A stretch of 8,315 nt of DNA from Glaciecola sp038744645 (GCA_038744645.1 JBCDMA010000178.1:1-8315), one strand, 5' to 3'. Positions 1 through 7,257 are shown, counted from the first letter of the stretch. The notes: a model not told the origin generated them from the letters alone. Numbers and translations are program-made.

Positions 1-479
1 ACTTTTAGTAGTTTTTCTCTGTTGGTTTCAAGATTTGTGAGCAGACGCAATTGCTCCAACACTTCAGGCAACAAATGCTGCGCTTCATCAATAATTAAGA
101 CTGTGTTGATCCCATTTTTATGGTTTTCAGCCAGCTTTTTTAAGATGAGATCGGTGTAGATTTTCAGGGACTGCCCATCACCCGCGTATTGAATCTTGAG
201 TTCACTGCATACGGTTGCCAGTAATTCTAATGCCGAAAGTGTTGGATTAATGATGACTGCAGCTTGCGTATTGTCATCCAATTCTTGCATGAGTTTTCGC
301 GATACTGTTGTTTTACCGGTGCCCACTTCCCCCGTTAGCATAACAAAACCACCGGATTCCTGAAGGCCATAGTTGAGATGCGCCAATGCTTGTTGATGAC
401 GATTACTCATAAACAAATAATTGGGGTTTGGCGCTATCGAAAACGGGTTATCCGTTAAGCCATAAAATTTGAGATACAA
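1..479 (-). CDS. exeA: ExeA/GspA-like AAA+ ATPase of type II secretion assembly (partial, C-terminus off left edge)
   Basis: The 159 visible residues begin MYLKFYGLTDNPFSI, the hallmark N-terminus of ExeA-family ATPases, followed by a SNRHQQALAHL segment. Walker A is GEVGTGKTT at residues 50-58 and Walker B is LIIDEAQ at about 128-134. In Aeromonas, ExeA works with ExeB at the inner membrane and peptidoglycan to help assemble the ExeD secretin; that role is family knowledge. The C-terminal membrane and peptidoglycan-binding parts would lie outside the window, so a related MSHA-pilus ATPase (MshM) cannot be fully excluded, although the N-terminal motifs fit ExeA better. I chose the TTG at 479-477 because it aligns with the usual initiator Met (M-Y-L/K-x-F/Y-G-L). 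The first ATG, at 410, would delete 23 conserved residues. An AAGGT Shine-Dalgarno sits 11 nt upstream. The gene is divergent from cca. Confidence 0.85.
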   Translation of the reverse strand, partial: MYLKFYGLTDNPFSIAPNPNYLFMSNRHQQALAHLNYGLQESGGFVMLTGEVGTGKTTVSRKLMQELDDNTQAAVIINPTLSALELLATVCSELKIQYAGDGQSLKIYTDLILKKLAENHKNGINTVLIIDEAQHLLPEVLEQLRLLTNLETNREKLLK

Positions 480-486
480 AACGCGT

Positions 487-520
487 TGTTACCTTACGTA
501 TTACTCACTAAAAGGTAACA
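487..520. repeat. Inverted repeat, 9-bp perfect arms, over the ExeA-like promoter and ribosome binding site
   Basis: TGTTACCTT (487-495) and AAGGTAACA (512-520) are perfect reverse complements separated by 16 nt. One arm contains the proposed extended -10 and the other contains the AAGGT Shine-Dalgarno of the ExeA-like gene. The symmetry could be a DNA operator for a dimeric regulator. If transcription starts further upstream, it could instead be an RNA hairpin that hides the ribosome binding site. Which of these applies is inference. Confidence 0.5.
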
Positions 521-539
521 TGGTAGTGGGTACTGTCAA
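512..539 (-). promoter_or_regulatory. Predicted sigma70 promoter for the ExeA-like gene
   Basis: On the minus strand a perfect -35 hexamer TTGACA (539-534) is followed after 16 nt by TACCTT (517-512). TACCTT is preceded directly by TGT (520-518), giving an extended -10. Transcription would begin near 505, leaving a leader of about 25 nt that carries AAGGT before the TTG start. The -10 hexamer itself matches consensus at only three of six positions. Confidence 0.5.
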
Positions 540-555
540 TAATTCAAACGCATTC

Positions 556-564
556 TGGTACACT
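556..564 (+). promoter_or_regulatory. Possible extended -10 promoter of the cca-srmB-rdgB-hemW operon
   Basis: TGGTACACT is an extended -10 (TGn + TACACT, 4 of 6 to consensus). It would place the transcript start near 571 and give a leader of about 24 nt before the cca ATG. I see no convincing -35 at 16-18 nt spacing. No Shine-Dalgarno is visible before the cca ATG; the leader is A-rich instead. Confidence 0.3.
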
Positions 565-594
565 TGTTAAAAAACATAAAAGCTAAAACCCACT

Positions 595-1815
595 ATGCAA
601 ATATATTTGGTTGGCGGTGCTGTCAGGGACAAATTGCTCAATCGAAAAACAGTTGACAAAGACTATGTCGTTATTGGTGCAACAACGCAAGACATGTTGA
701 AAAAAGGCTTTCGACAAGTCGGCAAAGATTTCCCAGTTTTTCTGCACCCATCTACCAATGACGAATATGCATTGGCAAGAACGGAACGTAAAAAAGGGGT
801 TGGCCATAAAGGATTCGAATGTGATGCCTCTCCGAATGTTACATTAGAGCAAGATTTACAAAGGCGAGACCTAACCATTAATGCGATGGCGATGGATACT
901 AATGGAAACATAATCGATCCCTTTGGCGGCCAACGCGACCTTAATAACAAAATCCTACGACACGTATCACCCGCATTTGCTGAAGATCCTCTGCGCGTAT
1001 TTCGCGCAGCGCGATTTGCCGCGCGATTTGCACATCTAGGTTTTAGCATCGACAGGGGTACGCTTGACATCATGCGTAAAATTGCAGGTTCTGGCGAACT
1101 CAAAACACTCAGCGCGAATCGAGTGTGGCAAGAATCGGCACGTGCGCTATTGGAGCAGTCACCTACTGTCTTTTTTTCTGTTTTGTATTCTGTCGATGCA
1201 CTTAAAGACTGGTTCACCGAGCTTGAGTACATATGGCAAGCACCTGAGAATGCAAAGGATAACGCGATGCCTGTATTGCAGACAGCCATTGACTATTCTG
1301 ATGCCATTGAAGTGCGCTACAGCGCACTTATACTGGATCTGGTATGTGCAACTTCGCAGGTATCATCCAATGAACAACAAAGCAGCCAAGAATCAATTAG
1401 AAGTGATGACCAAGCGAGAATGCTGATAAACGAGATGAATGAAAGGCTGGGGCCACCCAATGCTTGCAGAATTCTGGCTTCACTTACAGCCGAGCACTAT
1501 TTATCAGTCCACACTTTGTTTGAACAATCATCAAAAGACATATTAACTGTATTAGACAAAGTAGATGCATGGAGAAAGCCCGAGCGTTTTCAGCAATTCT
1601 TAGTCTTATGTCGCGTTGATTATTGCTGCAGAAGTACTGATTCTTCAAAGCAATACGAACAGGTGAGTATGCTTGAGCAAATCTATGAAAGGTGCGCTAA
1701 GATCGCGGCTAGCCCCTTTGTTGAAAAGGGAATGAAAGGCATCGAAATAAAAAACGCGATAAATGAACAACGCCTTGATATCATTCAATCCCTCATGAAC
1801 AAAGATATGCAGTAA
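595..1815 (+). CDS. cca: CCA-adding tRNA nucleotidyltransferase with degenerate HD domain
   Basis: This class II nucleotidyltransferase adds or repairs the 3'-terminal CCA of tRNAs from CTP and ATP in the cytoplasm. The 406 residues are close to the roughly 412 of E. coli Cca. Visible catalytic motifs are GGAVRD (7-12), the metal-binding D21-x-D23, RRDLTINAMA (90-99), DPFGG (108-112) and DPLRVFRAARFAARF (131-145). A conserved C-terminal GMKGIEIKNAI segment is also present. Where E. coli has the H-D-L-G-K motif of its C-terminal HD phosphohydrolase domain, this protein reads I-L-D-L-V around 246-250, so the metal-binding His is lost. The following GK and the histidine cluster are replaced by a Ser/Gln-rich stretch (253-268). 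I therefore infer that CCA addition is kept and phosphodiesterase/phosphatase activity is lost. It is first in a tightly packed operon, and its TAA overlaps the srmB ATG by one base (TAATG). Confidence 0.95.
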   Translation: MQIYLVGGAVRDKLLNRKTVDKDYVVIGATTQDMLKKGFRQVGKDFPVFLHPSTNDEYALARTERKKGVGHKGFECDASPNVTLEQDLQRRDLTINAMAMDTNGNIIDPFGGQRDLNNKILRHVSPAFAEDPLRVFRAARFAARFAHLGFSIDRGTLDIMRKIAGSGELKTLSANRVWQESARALLEQSPTVFFSVLYSVDALKDWFTELEYIWQAPENAKDNAMPVLQTAIDYSDAIEVRYSALILDLVCATSQVSSNEQQSSQESIRSDDQARMLINEMNERLGPPNACRILASLTAEHYLSVHTLFEQSSKDILTVLDKVDAWRKPERFQQFLVLCRVDYCCRSTDSSKQYEQVSMLEQIYERCAKIAASPFVEKGMKGIEIKNAINEQRLDIIQSLMNKDMQ

Positions 1816-3065
1816 TGTCCATACAATCAGCACTGAGTTTCACCAACCTCGAACTGGACGATAGTTTATGCAATGCTGCATTTGATATGGGTTTTAGAAA
1901 ACCTACCCAGATTCAGCAGCTTGTGATACCCGTAGCTATGGAAGGTCGAGACGTATTGGCCAGCGCACCCACAGGGACGGGGAAAACAATGGCATTTCTT
2001 CTGCCGCTGTGTCAGTTTTTGCTAGATCATCCCGCTAGTCAAGATACGCAGTGCCGCAGCCTCATTCTTGTGCCGACCAGAGAACTGGCGCAACAAGTCG
2101 CAGAACAAGCCAACCGAATTACTCAGTATTGTGACTTAGGCGTTGGCATAATAACGGGCGGAATAAACTACGGCAGTGACAAAGACACCATAGATGCTCG
2201 TCCCGATATTCTTATCGCCACACCAGGCAGACTTTTTGAACATATAGAAAAAGAATATCTAGATTGTCGAGATATCGAGTGTTTGGTACTTGATGAAGCC
2301 GATAGAATGCTGGATATGGGCTTTGGCGGCATTGTGAATCAAATTGCCAATGAAGCACGTTGGCGCAAACAATCGATGCTTTTTAGCGCAACGCTTGACA
2401 GTTCAGGGGTTAACGCATTTGCAAGAGACATCTTAGATGCCCCTGTTAACGTGCAGGCGACGCCGAGTCGCAAAGAAAAGGCAAAGATTCTACAGTGGTA
2501 CCATTTAGCCGATGATCTCTCACACAAAAACGCGCTACTACGACATCACTTATCCGATACCATTTCTTCCTGCATTGTATTCGTTAAGACACGGGAACGT
2601 TTGGCAGAGTTGGTTGCCACGCTTTCACCGGATTTCTCACTTTGTTATTTACAAGGAGAAATGCCGCAAGATAGAAGACAAAAAGCGATCGCCTCATTTC
2701 GAGAGGGGAAGACAAAAATACTCTTAGCCACTGATGTAGCTGCGCGCGGGATTGACGTACCAAACGTGAGTCATGTGATCAATTACGACCTTCCTCGCAC
2801 AGCCGATGTCTATTTGCATCGGGTCGGTAGAACCGGACGTGCTGGCGCAAAAGGGTGTGCAATTTCATTGGTCGAAGCACATGATTTTGTCATGGTGGGG
2901 AAAATTGAACGGTTCATGAACGAGCCGCTGAAACCGCGCATTGTGGAATCATTAAGGCCGAAGCACAAAGCACCAAAACCGGTGAAAAAGAGTAAGAAAA
3001 CCAAGGGCAAAAAGAATAACGGCAGTTTGAAAAGAACCAAACTCTCCAAGGGCTTAAAAAAATGA
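1815..3065 (+). CDS. srmB: DEAD-box ATP-dependent RNA helicase SrmB
   Basis: SrmB helps an early step of 50S ribosomal subunit assembly by remodelling rRNA-protein complexes. All helicase motifs are present: the Q motif (F9 to PTQIQ near 31-35), motif I APTGTGKT (51-58), Ia PTREL (87-91), Ib TPGR (136-139), II DEAD (160-163), III SAT (191-193), V TDVAARGID (306-314) and VI HRVGRTGR (335-342). SrmB-specific stretches include WRKQSMLFSATL, the QWYHLADDLSHK linker and SLVEAHD. A very basic Lys-rich tail (about 384-416) is typical of SrmB and suits RNA or ribosome binding. The ATG shares its A with the cca TAA. I see no strong Shine-Dalgarno, so translation is probably coupled to cca. It overlaps rdgB by 4 nt. 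Confidence 0.95.
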   Translation: MSIQSALSFTNLELDDSLCNAAFDMGFRKPTQIQQLVIPVAMEGRDVLASAPTGTGKTMAFLLPLCQFLLDHPASQDTQCRSLILVPTRELAQQVAEQANRITQYCDLGVGIITGGINYGSDKDTIDARPDILIATPGRLFEHIEKEYLDCRDIECLVLDEADRMLDMGFGGIVNQIANEARWRKQSMLFSATLDSSGVNAFARDILDAPVNVQATPSRKEKAKILQWYHLADDLSHKNALLRHHLSDTISSCIVFVKTRERLAELVATLSPDFSLCYLQGEMPQDRRQKAIASFREGKTKILLATDVAARGIDVPNVSHVINYDLPRTADVYLHRVGRTGRAGAKGCAISLVEAHDFVMVGKIERFMNEPLKPRIVESLRPKHKAPKPVKKSKKTKGKKNNGSLKRTKLSKGLKK

Positions 3066-3655
3066 GTGCAACTTATGTCTTGGCTAGCGGGAATAAAGGA
3101 AAACTCGCTGAGTTCAATGCGCTATTTAACGATCTCTCCATAAAAGTCATACCACAAGCAGAGTACGACATTGATGATGCCGAAGAGACCGGCAGTACTT
3201 TTGTTGAAAACGCGATTATTAAAGCGCGTCACGCTTCTTCGAAGTGTTACCTACCCGCCCTTGCGGATGATAGCGGATTAGTTGTACCGGCACTTGATGG
3301 CAAACCGGGCATTTACTCGGCCCGCTTTGCGGGTACGCACGGTGACAATGCAGCCAACAACAAGAAATTACTGAAAGAAATGGTTGGAAAGCAAAATCGC
3401 AATGCATTTTTTATCTGCGTTTTAGTATTGATGAGAAGTGCTGATGACCCAAGCCCTTTGATCTGCCAAGCAAAATGGCACGGCGAAATTGCAACAGGAC
3501 TGTCGGGAACTCAAGGATTTGGCTACGATCCGCTATTCTATCTTCCCAGCGAAAATTGCACCGCTGCAGAATTGGACAAGAGCGTAAAAAACGCCATAAG
3601 TCACCGCGCTAAAGCCCTTAAACAATTATTGTCGCAGTTACCTGATTGGAAATGA
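3062..3655 (+). CDS. rdgB: Non-canonical purine NTP pyrophosphatase (dITP/XTP pyrophosphatase)
   Basis: This Ham1/RdgB-family enzyme hydrolyses dITP, ITP and XTP to the monophosphate and pyrophosphate, keeping deaminated purines out of DNA and RNA. Its 197 residues match the E. coli length. Signature elements are the substrate loop SGNKGKLAEF (9-18), AEETG.TF.ENAIIKARHA (about 40-58), the catalytic/metal DDSGL (69-73), the KPGIYSARFAG segment (81-91), GFGYDP (152-157) and SHR (180-182). No key residue is missing. The start ATG overlaps the srmB stop as ATGA, with an AAGG about 9-12 nt upstream. In E. coli and many gammaproteobacteria rdgB directly precedes hemW, as here. The upstream neighbours differ from the usual yggS-yggT-yggU. 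Confidence 0.96.
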   Translation: MSATYVLASGNKGKLAEFNALFNDLSIKVIPQAEYDIDDAEETGSTFVENAIIKARHASSKCYLPALADDSGLVVPALDGKPGIYSARFAGTHGDNAANNKKLLKEMVGKQNRNAFFICVLVLMRSADDPSPLICQAKWHGEIATGLSGTQGFGYDPLFYLPSENCTAAELDKSVKNAISHRAKALKQLLSQLPDWK

Positions 3656-4809
3656 TTACTCCTCAGCCAATTGCACTGTACATTCACATACCTTGGTGCG
3701 TGAAAAAGTGCCCCTATTGCGATTTTAATTCGCACCAACAAAAAGACGAACTCCCTGAATCCGAATACATCAGTCATCTCATAGCAGATTTACAAAAAGA
3801 CTTGGCTGCAATCGACTATGAAAAGAATCCAAGACCGATAAGCAGTATCTTTATTGGTGGGGGCACACCGAGTTTATTCTCCCCAGAAAGCATTGCGTCA
3901 CTGCTCTCATCTATCAAATCTAAGACCTTGATTGCCGATGGTGTTGAAATCACGATGGAAGCCAATCCGGGTACATTTGAAAAGGAACGGTTTCAAGGAT
4001 TTGCGGATGCTGATGTAAACCGTCTCTCATTAGGCGTGCAAAGCTATGATCCGGCACACTTGATCAATCTAGGACGGATCCACGATGGGCAGCAGGCAAA
4101 AAACGCCGTTTCACATGCATCAAGGTTGGATGTACGCTCATTTAATACCGATATCATGCATGGTTTACAGGGGCAAAGCATCCATCAAGCGCTCAACGAT
4201 CTTAAAACGAGTATTGATTTAAATGCGCCGCACATCTCTTGGTATCAGTTGACCATTGAACCCAATACGCAGTTTTACTCAAAACCGCCGGAGTTACCTA
4301 ATGAAGACGTGCTTTGGGAGATTCAAGAACAAGGACAATCTTTGCTTGCTGAAGCTGGGTATCAGCAATATGAAATATCCGCCTACTGTAAAGGGTCGCA
4401 CGAGTCATTGCATAACCTCAACTATTGGCGTTTTGGGGATTACTTAGGGATCGGTTGTGGCGCACACGGTAAACTCACCGACAGCCAAACCTTAACCATC
4501 CGTCGAACCACTAAAATAAAGCACCCCAAAGGTTACATGGATTTGAGGCGTGAATACATGGATACCGTAATGCCGGTGACGGCTGATGAATTACCATTTG
4601 AGTTTTTCATGAACAAATTCAGGTTGATGGAGCCTTGTTTAAAGACAGATTACGAAACAGTTACCGGAGGCCAGCACCTGCCAAAGCATAGTTATTCTGC
4701 GCTTGCTCAATTAGCCGAAAAACAGCTCATTGTGGAGGATGACATCTCTTGGCGCGTAACGTCGAAAGGTCATCGATATTTAAATGATGTACTCGCCGCG
4801 CTAATGTAA
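3652..4809 (+). CDS. hemW: HemW, radical SAM heme chaperone (HemN-like)
   Basis: This radical SAM protein was formerly annotated as oxygen-independent coproporphyrinogen III oxidase-like YggW. It belongs to the HemW family, which binds heme and is proposed to deliver it to respiratory enzymes. The [4Fe-4S] motif CVKKCPYC gives C16, C20 and C23 in CxxxCxxC spacing, preceded by LYIHIPWC. GGGTPS lies at 69-74, MEANPGT at 102-108 and GVQS at 128-131. The HNLNYW motif (254-259) matches the HNxxYW signature that separates HemW from HemN. It is 385 residues long; E. coli has 378. I chose the ATG at 3652, which forms an ATGA overlap with the rdgB stop, over a TTG two codons earlier at 3646. It is the last gene of the operon and converges on the DUF1566 genes. 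Confidence 0.95.
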   Translation: MITPQPIALYIHIPWCVKKCPYCDFNSHQQKDELPESEYISHLIADLQKDLAAIDYEKNPRPISSIFIGGGTPSLFSPESIASLLSSIKSKTLIADGVEITMEANPGTFEKERFQGFADADVNRLSLGVQSYDPAHLINLGRIHDGQQAKNAVSHASRLDVRSFNTDIMHGLQGQSIHQALNDLKTSIDLNAPHISWYQLTIEPNTQFYSKPPELPNEDVLWEIQEQGQSLLAEAGYQQYEISAYCKGSHESLHNLNYWRFGDYLGIGCGAHGKLTDSQTLTIRRTTKIKHPKGYMDLRREYMDTVMPVTADELPFEFFMNKFRLMEPCLKTDYETVTGGQHLPKHSYSALAQLAEKQLIVEDDISWRVTSKGHRYLNDVLAALM

Positions 4810-4820
4810 TTATACATTAG
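4801..4820. terminator. Small AT-rich hairpin between convergent genes, weak terminator candidate
   Basis: CTAATGTA (4801-4808) and TACATTAG (4813-4820) form an 8-bp perfect stem with an ATTA loop. The stem contains the hemW stop (4807-4809) and the stop of the opposing secreted DUF1566 gene (4819-4817). It lacks a GC-rich stem and a following T-run on either strand, so efficient intrinsic termination is doubtful. Confidence 0.3.
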
Positions 4821-5407
4821 GAACTTGGCACGATATCGCTTGGCAAATGCAATCGCACCATACGCACATGAAGGGTTAAGGCTTGGTCCTTAATTGAGCT
4901 TGTACCGTTGGTAAATGCGATAGACCAGGCCCTTGTGGCATCATTACGCACGGGTGTGGACGTCCAATATTCGTCTGGCGGCGTTTCCGGAAACACCGAC
5001 TTGTTAATAGATGGTCTAACGCAGTTTCTCTCCACAATAACACTTAACTCTTTAACATTGGGCAGTCGCCAAAGGCTATTTTCATTTTGTATCTGCACTC
5101 TATTAAGCGCAAGCGCATCCTGCCAAGAAAATAGCGTCGCGTCGCCCGTACAAGTATTGCCGTCGAATGTTTGCCCCACGCTGCACCGCATGAACACAAG
5201 ATTTGACGCCCGATGCCAAACTTCTTGTTCATTAAGGATAGTAAACTCGTCACTATTGGACGTTTCCGGAATATCTGGAAAACAAAAGGCTTGTGCATGC
5301 ACTGTTTTTGATGCTAGGAATGCCACAGCAATGGTTACAAATGCGCATAAGCTAATAACGTATGATTTCAACAGTGTAACCTTCAAATTAACTCGTTTAG
5401 TTACCAT
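4817..5407 (-). CDS. Secreted DUF1566 (Lcl C-terminal-type) domain protein
   Basis: I chose the ATG at 5407, giving 196 residues, because GAGGGG lies 4 nt upstream. An in-frame GTG at 5419 would put that Shine-Dalgarno inside the gene. A basic N-terminus and a hydrophobic segment (about 16-33) end in a signal peptidase I site V-H-A at 36-38, cutting before Q39, so the product is exported. The mature part is essentially one DUF1566 domain. It contains LVFMRCSVGQTFDGNTC (70-86), FSWQDAL (93-99), LWRLPNVKEL (112-121), YWTST (147-151) and the closing VRMVRL (181-186). Four mature cysteines (42, 75, 86, 129) could form disulfides. The molecular function of the domain is not established; a C-type-lectin-like fold is only an inference. 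It follows the lipoprotein gene after 43 nt and is probably co-transcribed. Confidence 0.82.
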   Translation of the reverse strand: MVTKRVNLKVTLLKSYVISLCAFVTIAVAFLASKTVHAQAFCFPDIPETSNSDEFTILNEQEVWHRASNLVFMRCSVGQTFDGNTCTGDATLFSWQDALALNRVQIQNENSLWRLPNVKELSVIVERNCVRPSINKSVFPETPPDEYWTSTPVRNDATRAWSIAFTNGTSSIKDQALTLHVRMVRLHLPSDIVPSS

Positions 5408-5411
5408 ATCA

Positions 5412-5417
5412 CCCCTC
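5412..5417 (-). promoter_or_regulatory. Ribosome binding site that fixes the start of the secreted DUF1566 gene
   Basis: GAGGGG on the minus strand is followed by TGAT and then ATG at 5407. The nearby GTG at 5419-5417 overlaps this element and has no comparable purine-rich site of its own. Confidence 0.6.
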
Positions 5418-5450
5418 ACATTCTATCCATTTGTTACTCATTAAATATTA

Positions 5451-7241
5451 TCACTCACTGGATTCAATGCGCCCTGCCCTAACGAGCCGCAATCTCGCTT
5501 GATTACTCTTCGCGAGAACGTTGTCGACAGCAGAATTAAAATCGAATGCCCAGGCATTCCTTGCTTCTTCACTGCTCAGACCATCAGCACTTGACTGCCG
5601 CGTCCAATACCACAATGCACCATTTTCTTCATCACCCCAGTTGGGCATAAAATCGGTATCCACCAGCGGAATCTCTTGTTTCCCATAATGCAGAATCGAT
5701 TGCAGTTCTGTATGTGTCGGGATCCGCCAATCGAAGAATCCACAAAGTCCTTGCTGATTGACTGCATTCAAAAAAAACTGCGTATTACAGGTCTGACTGG
5801 ATATGTTGCAGGACGTGGAATTAAGATTCAGTTCACCTGGAACGTTACCGTTAAAATCGGCCTGATACCATGTGAATAGTTGATTTGCGTAGTGCAATGA
5901 TGTGACTTCAAGCGTTTTTACTTCCCACACCAAGCCCGTTAGATTATCTCGCACACAGGCCCAATCATCTGTGTCCACATCGACAGGATCACCGTTGTTA
6001 TTCAAACGTGTAAAATCAAAAGCGTTTATACCGCGCCCCATCTTGGTCACTACACCGCTGGCAAACGCTCTGTCTCTGCCAAAATCGCTGTCTGCTCCCG
6101 GAGATATCCCAGACCCAGTATCGTCAATTGCCCCGGTGTCATTAATACCGTTTAAAGGAAAAGGATGCACAGTCAGTTTTTTCTCTGCTGATATAGCGTT
6201 GCCAAAACTATCCGAAATTTGTGCCTCGAACACGAGCTCCGTTGACTGTTCAACGAACGGCAATGTGACGTAGGTGACAGCTTGTTGGTTAGACTCAAGC
6301 TGTAATTGGGGAAAATTGCCGGACTGTTCCTGCCAAAAATAGCTAAATGGTGCTGCATCTGGCGCGTCACTTGATGCTGTCATATCAAGTAATACGCGTT
6401 CGCCTGAAAAACCATCCTCGAACGCATTGAACATAAGTTGAGGCAAAGTGCCTGACTGACCAAGCAGCACTATCTGAGCCTCAGTGGTTGTACTCGCGCC
6501 TTCTTGATCAGTGACCTCTAACTCAAACACAACCGTTTCTTGCTGTTCCGTGATCGGTGTCGTAAATTCAAGGCTGCTAGACTCAACATTGCCGATTGCG
6601 GTTAACAGTGTACCGGCAACTTGCTGCCATCGATATGACACTATTGGCACTTGCTCAGCGGACACATCAGGGTCGTCACTTGCGCTACCATCCAGCACAA
6701 CTTGTGCCTGCACAGGAAAACTCCCATTGGGATAATCTGTTAAGGAATTTATAGATATTACGGCAATGGGTGGCAGATTCACTGGGTTTACGATAAGGGT
6801 AAAAGTGTCTTCTGACGACACTTGCCGCTCGTCCGTGACAACCAGCGTAACTACAAATTCGGTGGGTGTTGTAACTATCGGTGTCGTTAGCGTCGCGTTG
6901 GCAATGCTAGTATCCGCATGAGTAATCGTTATTGCTTCATCAGCCTGCCATGCGTATACCAACTCACCTTGGCCGCCAAGCGCAGCTCCTTCAATGTCAA
7001 TTTGCACTTGCTCATCTGCACTGACATCAACATTGGCGCTAACTTGTATCTGCGGAACGCGATCCGGGAGCAAATCCTCAGAGCCACCACCACAGCCACC
7101 GAGTACAATGATCCAAAACGCTAAGATACATATGCTGTTCCCGCGTATGGAAGAGCACCATTTTGCCCATTGGATACGGAACGGAGGCACAGAAGAGACA
7201 TCAAAGATGCGTTGTTTGTAACATAGCTTTGCTTTTTTCAT
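5451..7241 (-). CDS. Predicted surface lipoprotein with PKD/Ig-like repeats and C-terminal DUF1566 domain
   Basis: This 596-residue exported protein has a lipobox LGGC (47-50) after a hydrophobic run (37-49), so C50 should be lipidated and followed by a flexible GGGSE. The n-region of about 36 residues is unusually long. Three beta-rich PKD/REJ-like repeats follow (about 62-152, 157-260 and 266-359). Each has the pattern of V.LD.S.S, then Y.W, then F...V.D. An Asp/Gly-rich linker (364-390) leads to the DUF1566 domain: WACVRDNLTGLVWEVKT (427-443), FFDWRIPTHTEL (502-513), LWYWTRQSS (543-551) and RLRLVRAG (583-590). Cysteines at 429, 478, 485 and 500 may pair. The architecture suggests an adhesin or binding module on a stalk, but no ligand or activity is known. 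ATG 7241 has no Shine-Dalgarno; GTG at codon 18 is an alternative start. Confidence 0.82.
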   Translation of the reverse strand: MKKAKLCYKQRIFDVSSVPPFRIQWAKWCSSIRGNSICILAFWIIVLGGCGGGSEDLLPDRVPQIQVSANVDVSADEQVQIDIEGAALGGQGELVYAWQADEAITITHADTSIANATLTTPIVTTPTEFVVTLVVTDERQVSSEDTFTLIVNPVNLPPIAVISINSLTDYPNGSFPVQAQVVLDGSASDDPDVSAEQVPIVSYRWQQVAGTLLTAIGNVESSSLEFTTPITEQQETVVFELEVTDQEGASTTTEAQIVLLGQSGTLPQLMFNAFEDGFSGERVLLDMTASSDAPDAAPFSYFWQEQSGNFPQLQLESNQQAVTYVTLPFVEQSTELVFEAQISDSFGNAISAEKKLTVHPFPLNGINDTGAIDDTGSGISPGADSDFGRDRAFASGVVTKMGRGINAFDFTRLNNNGDPVDVDTDDWACVRDNLTGLVWEVKTLEVTSLHYANQLFTWYQADFNGNVPGELNLNSTSCNISSQTCNTQFFLNAVNQQGLCGFFDWRIPTHTELQSILHYGKQEIPLVDTDFMPNWGDEENGALWYWTRQSSADGLSSEEARNAWAFDFNSAVDNVLAKSNQARLRLVRAGRIESSE

Positions 7242-7257
7242 ATTCAGGGCAAAGCAA

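Noticed and set aside
520..570. A 16-codon ATG mini-ORF upstream of cca with AAAGG just before it, a possible leader peptide.
   Set aside because: The only plausible rightward promoter (extended -10 at 556-564) lies inside it, so it would not be transcribed in full. The AAAGG is better explained as an arm of the inverted repeat.
1009..1032. A tandem 12-bp near-repeat (GCGCGATTTGC-) inside cca.
   Set aside because: It encodes the AARF-AARF stretch that is normal in the conserved R-A-A-R-F-A-A-R motif of Cca proteins, so it is not an expansion.
663..1289. A 208-codon open frame on the minus strand opposite cca.
   Set aside because: It lies antisense to a strongly conserved gene, its translation shows no domain, and it has no ribosome binding site.
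4908..5444. A 178-codon plus-strand frame opposite the secreted DUF1566 gene.
   Set aside because: The minus-strand frame has a signal peptide, a Shine-Dalgarno and clear domain motifs. The plus-strand translation is low-complexity Ser/Thr-rich without recognisable motifs.
5451..7241. The possibility that the DUF1566 domain is a variable target of a diversity-generating retroelement.
   Set aside because: No reverse transcriptase and no template/variable repeat pair is visible in the window. It remains only a suggestion to check in flanking DNA.
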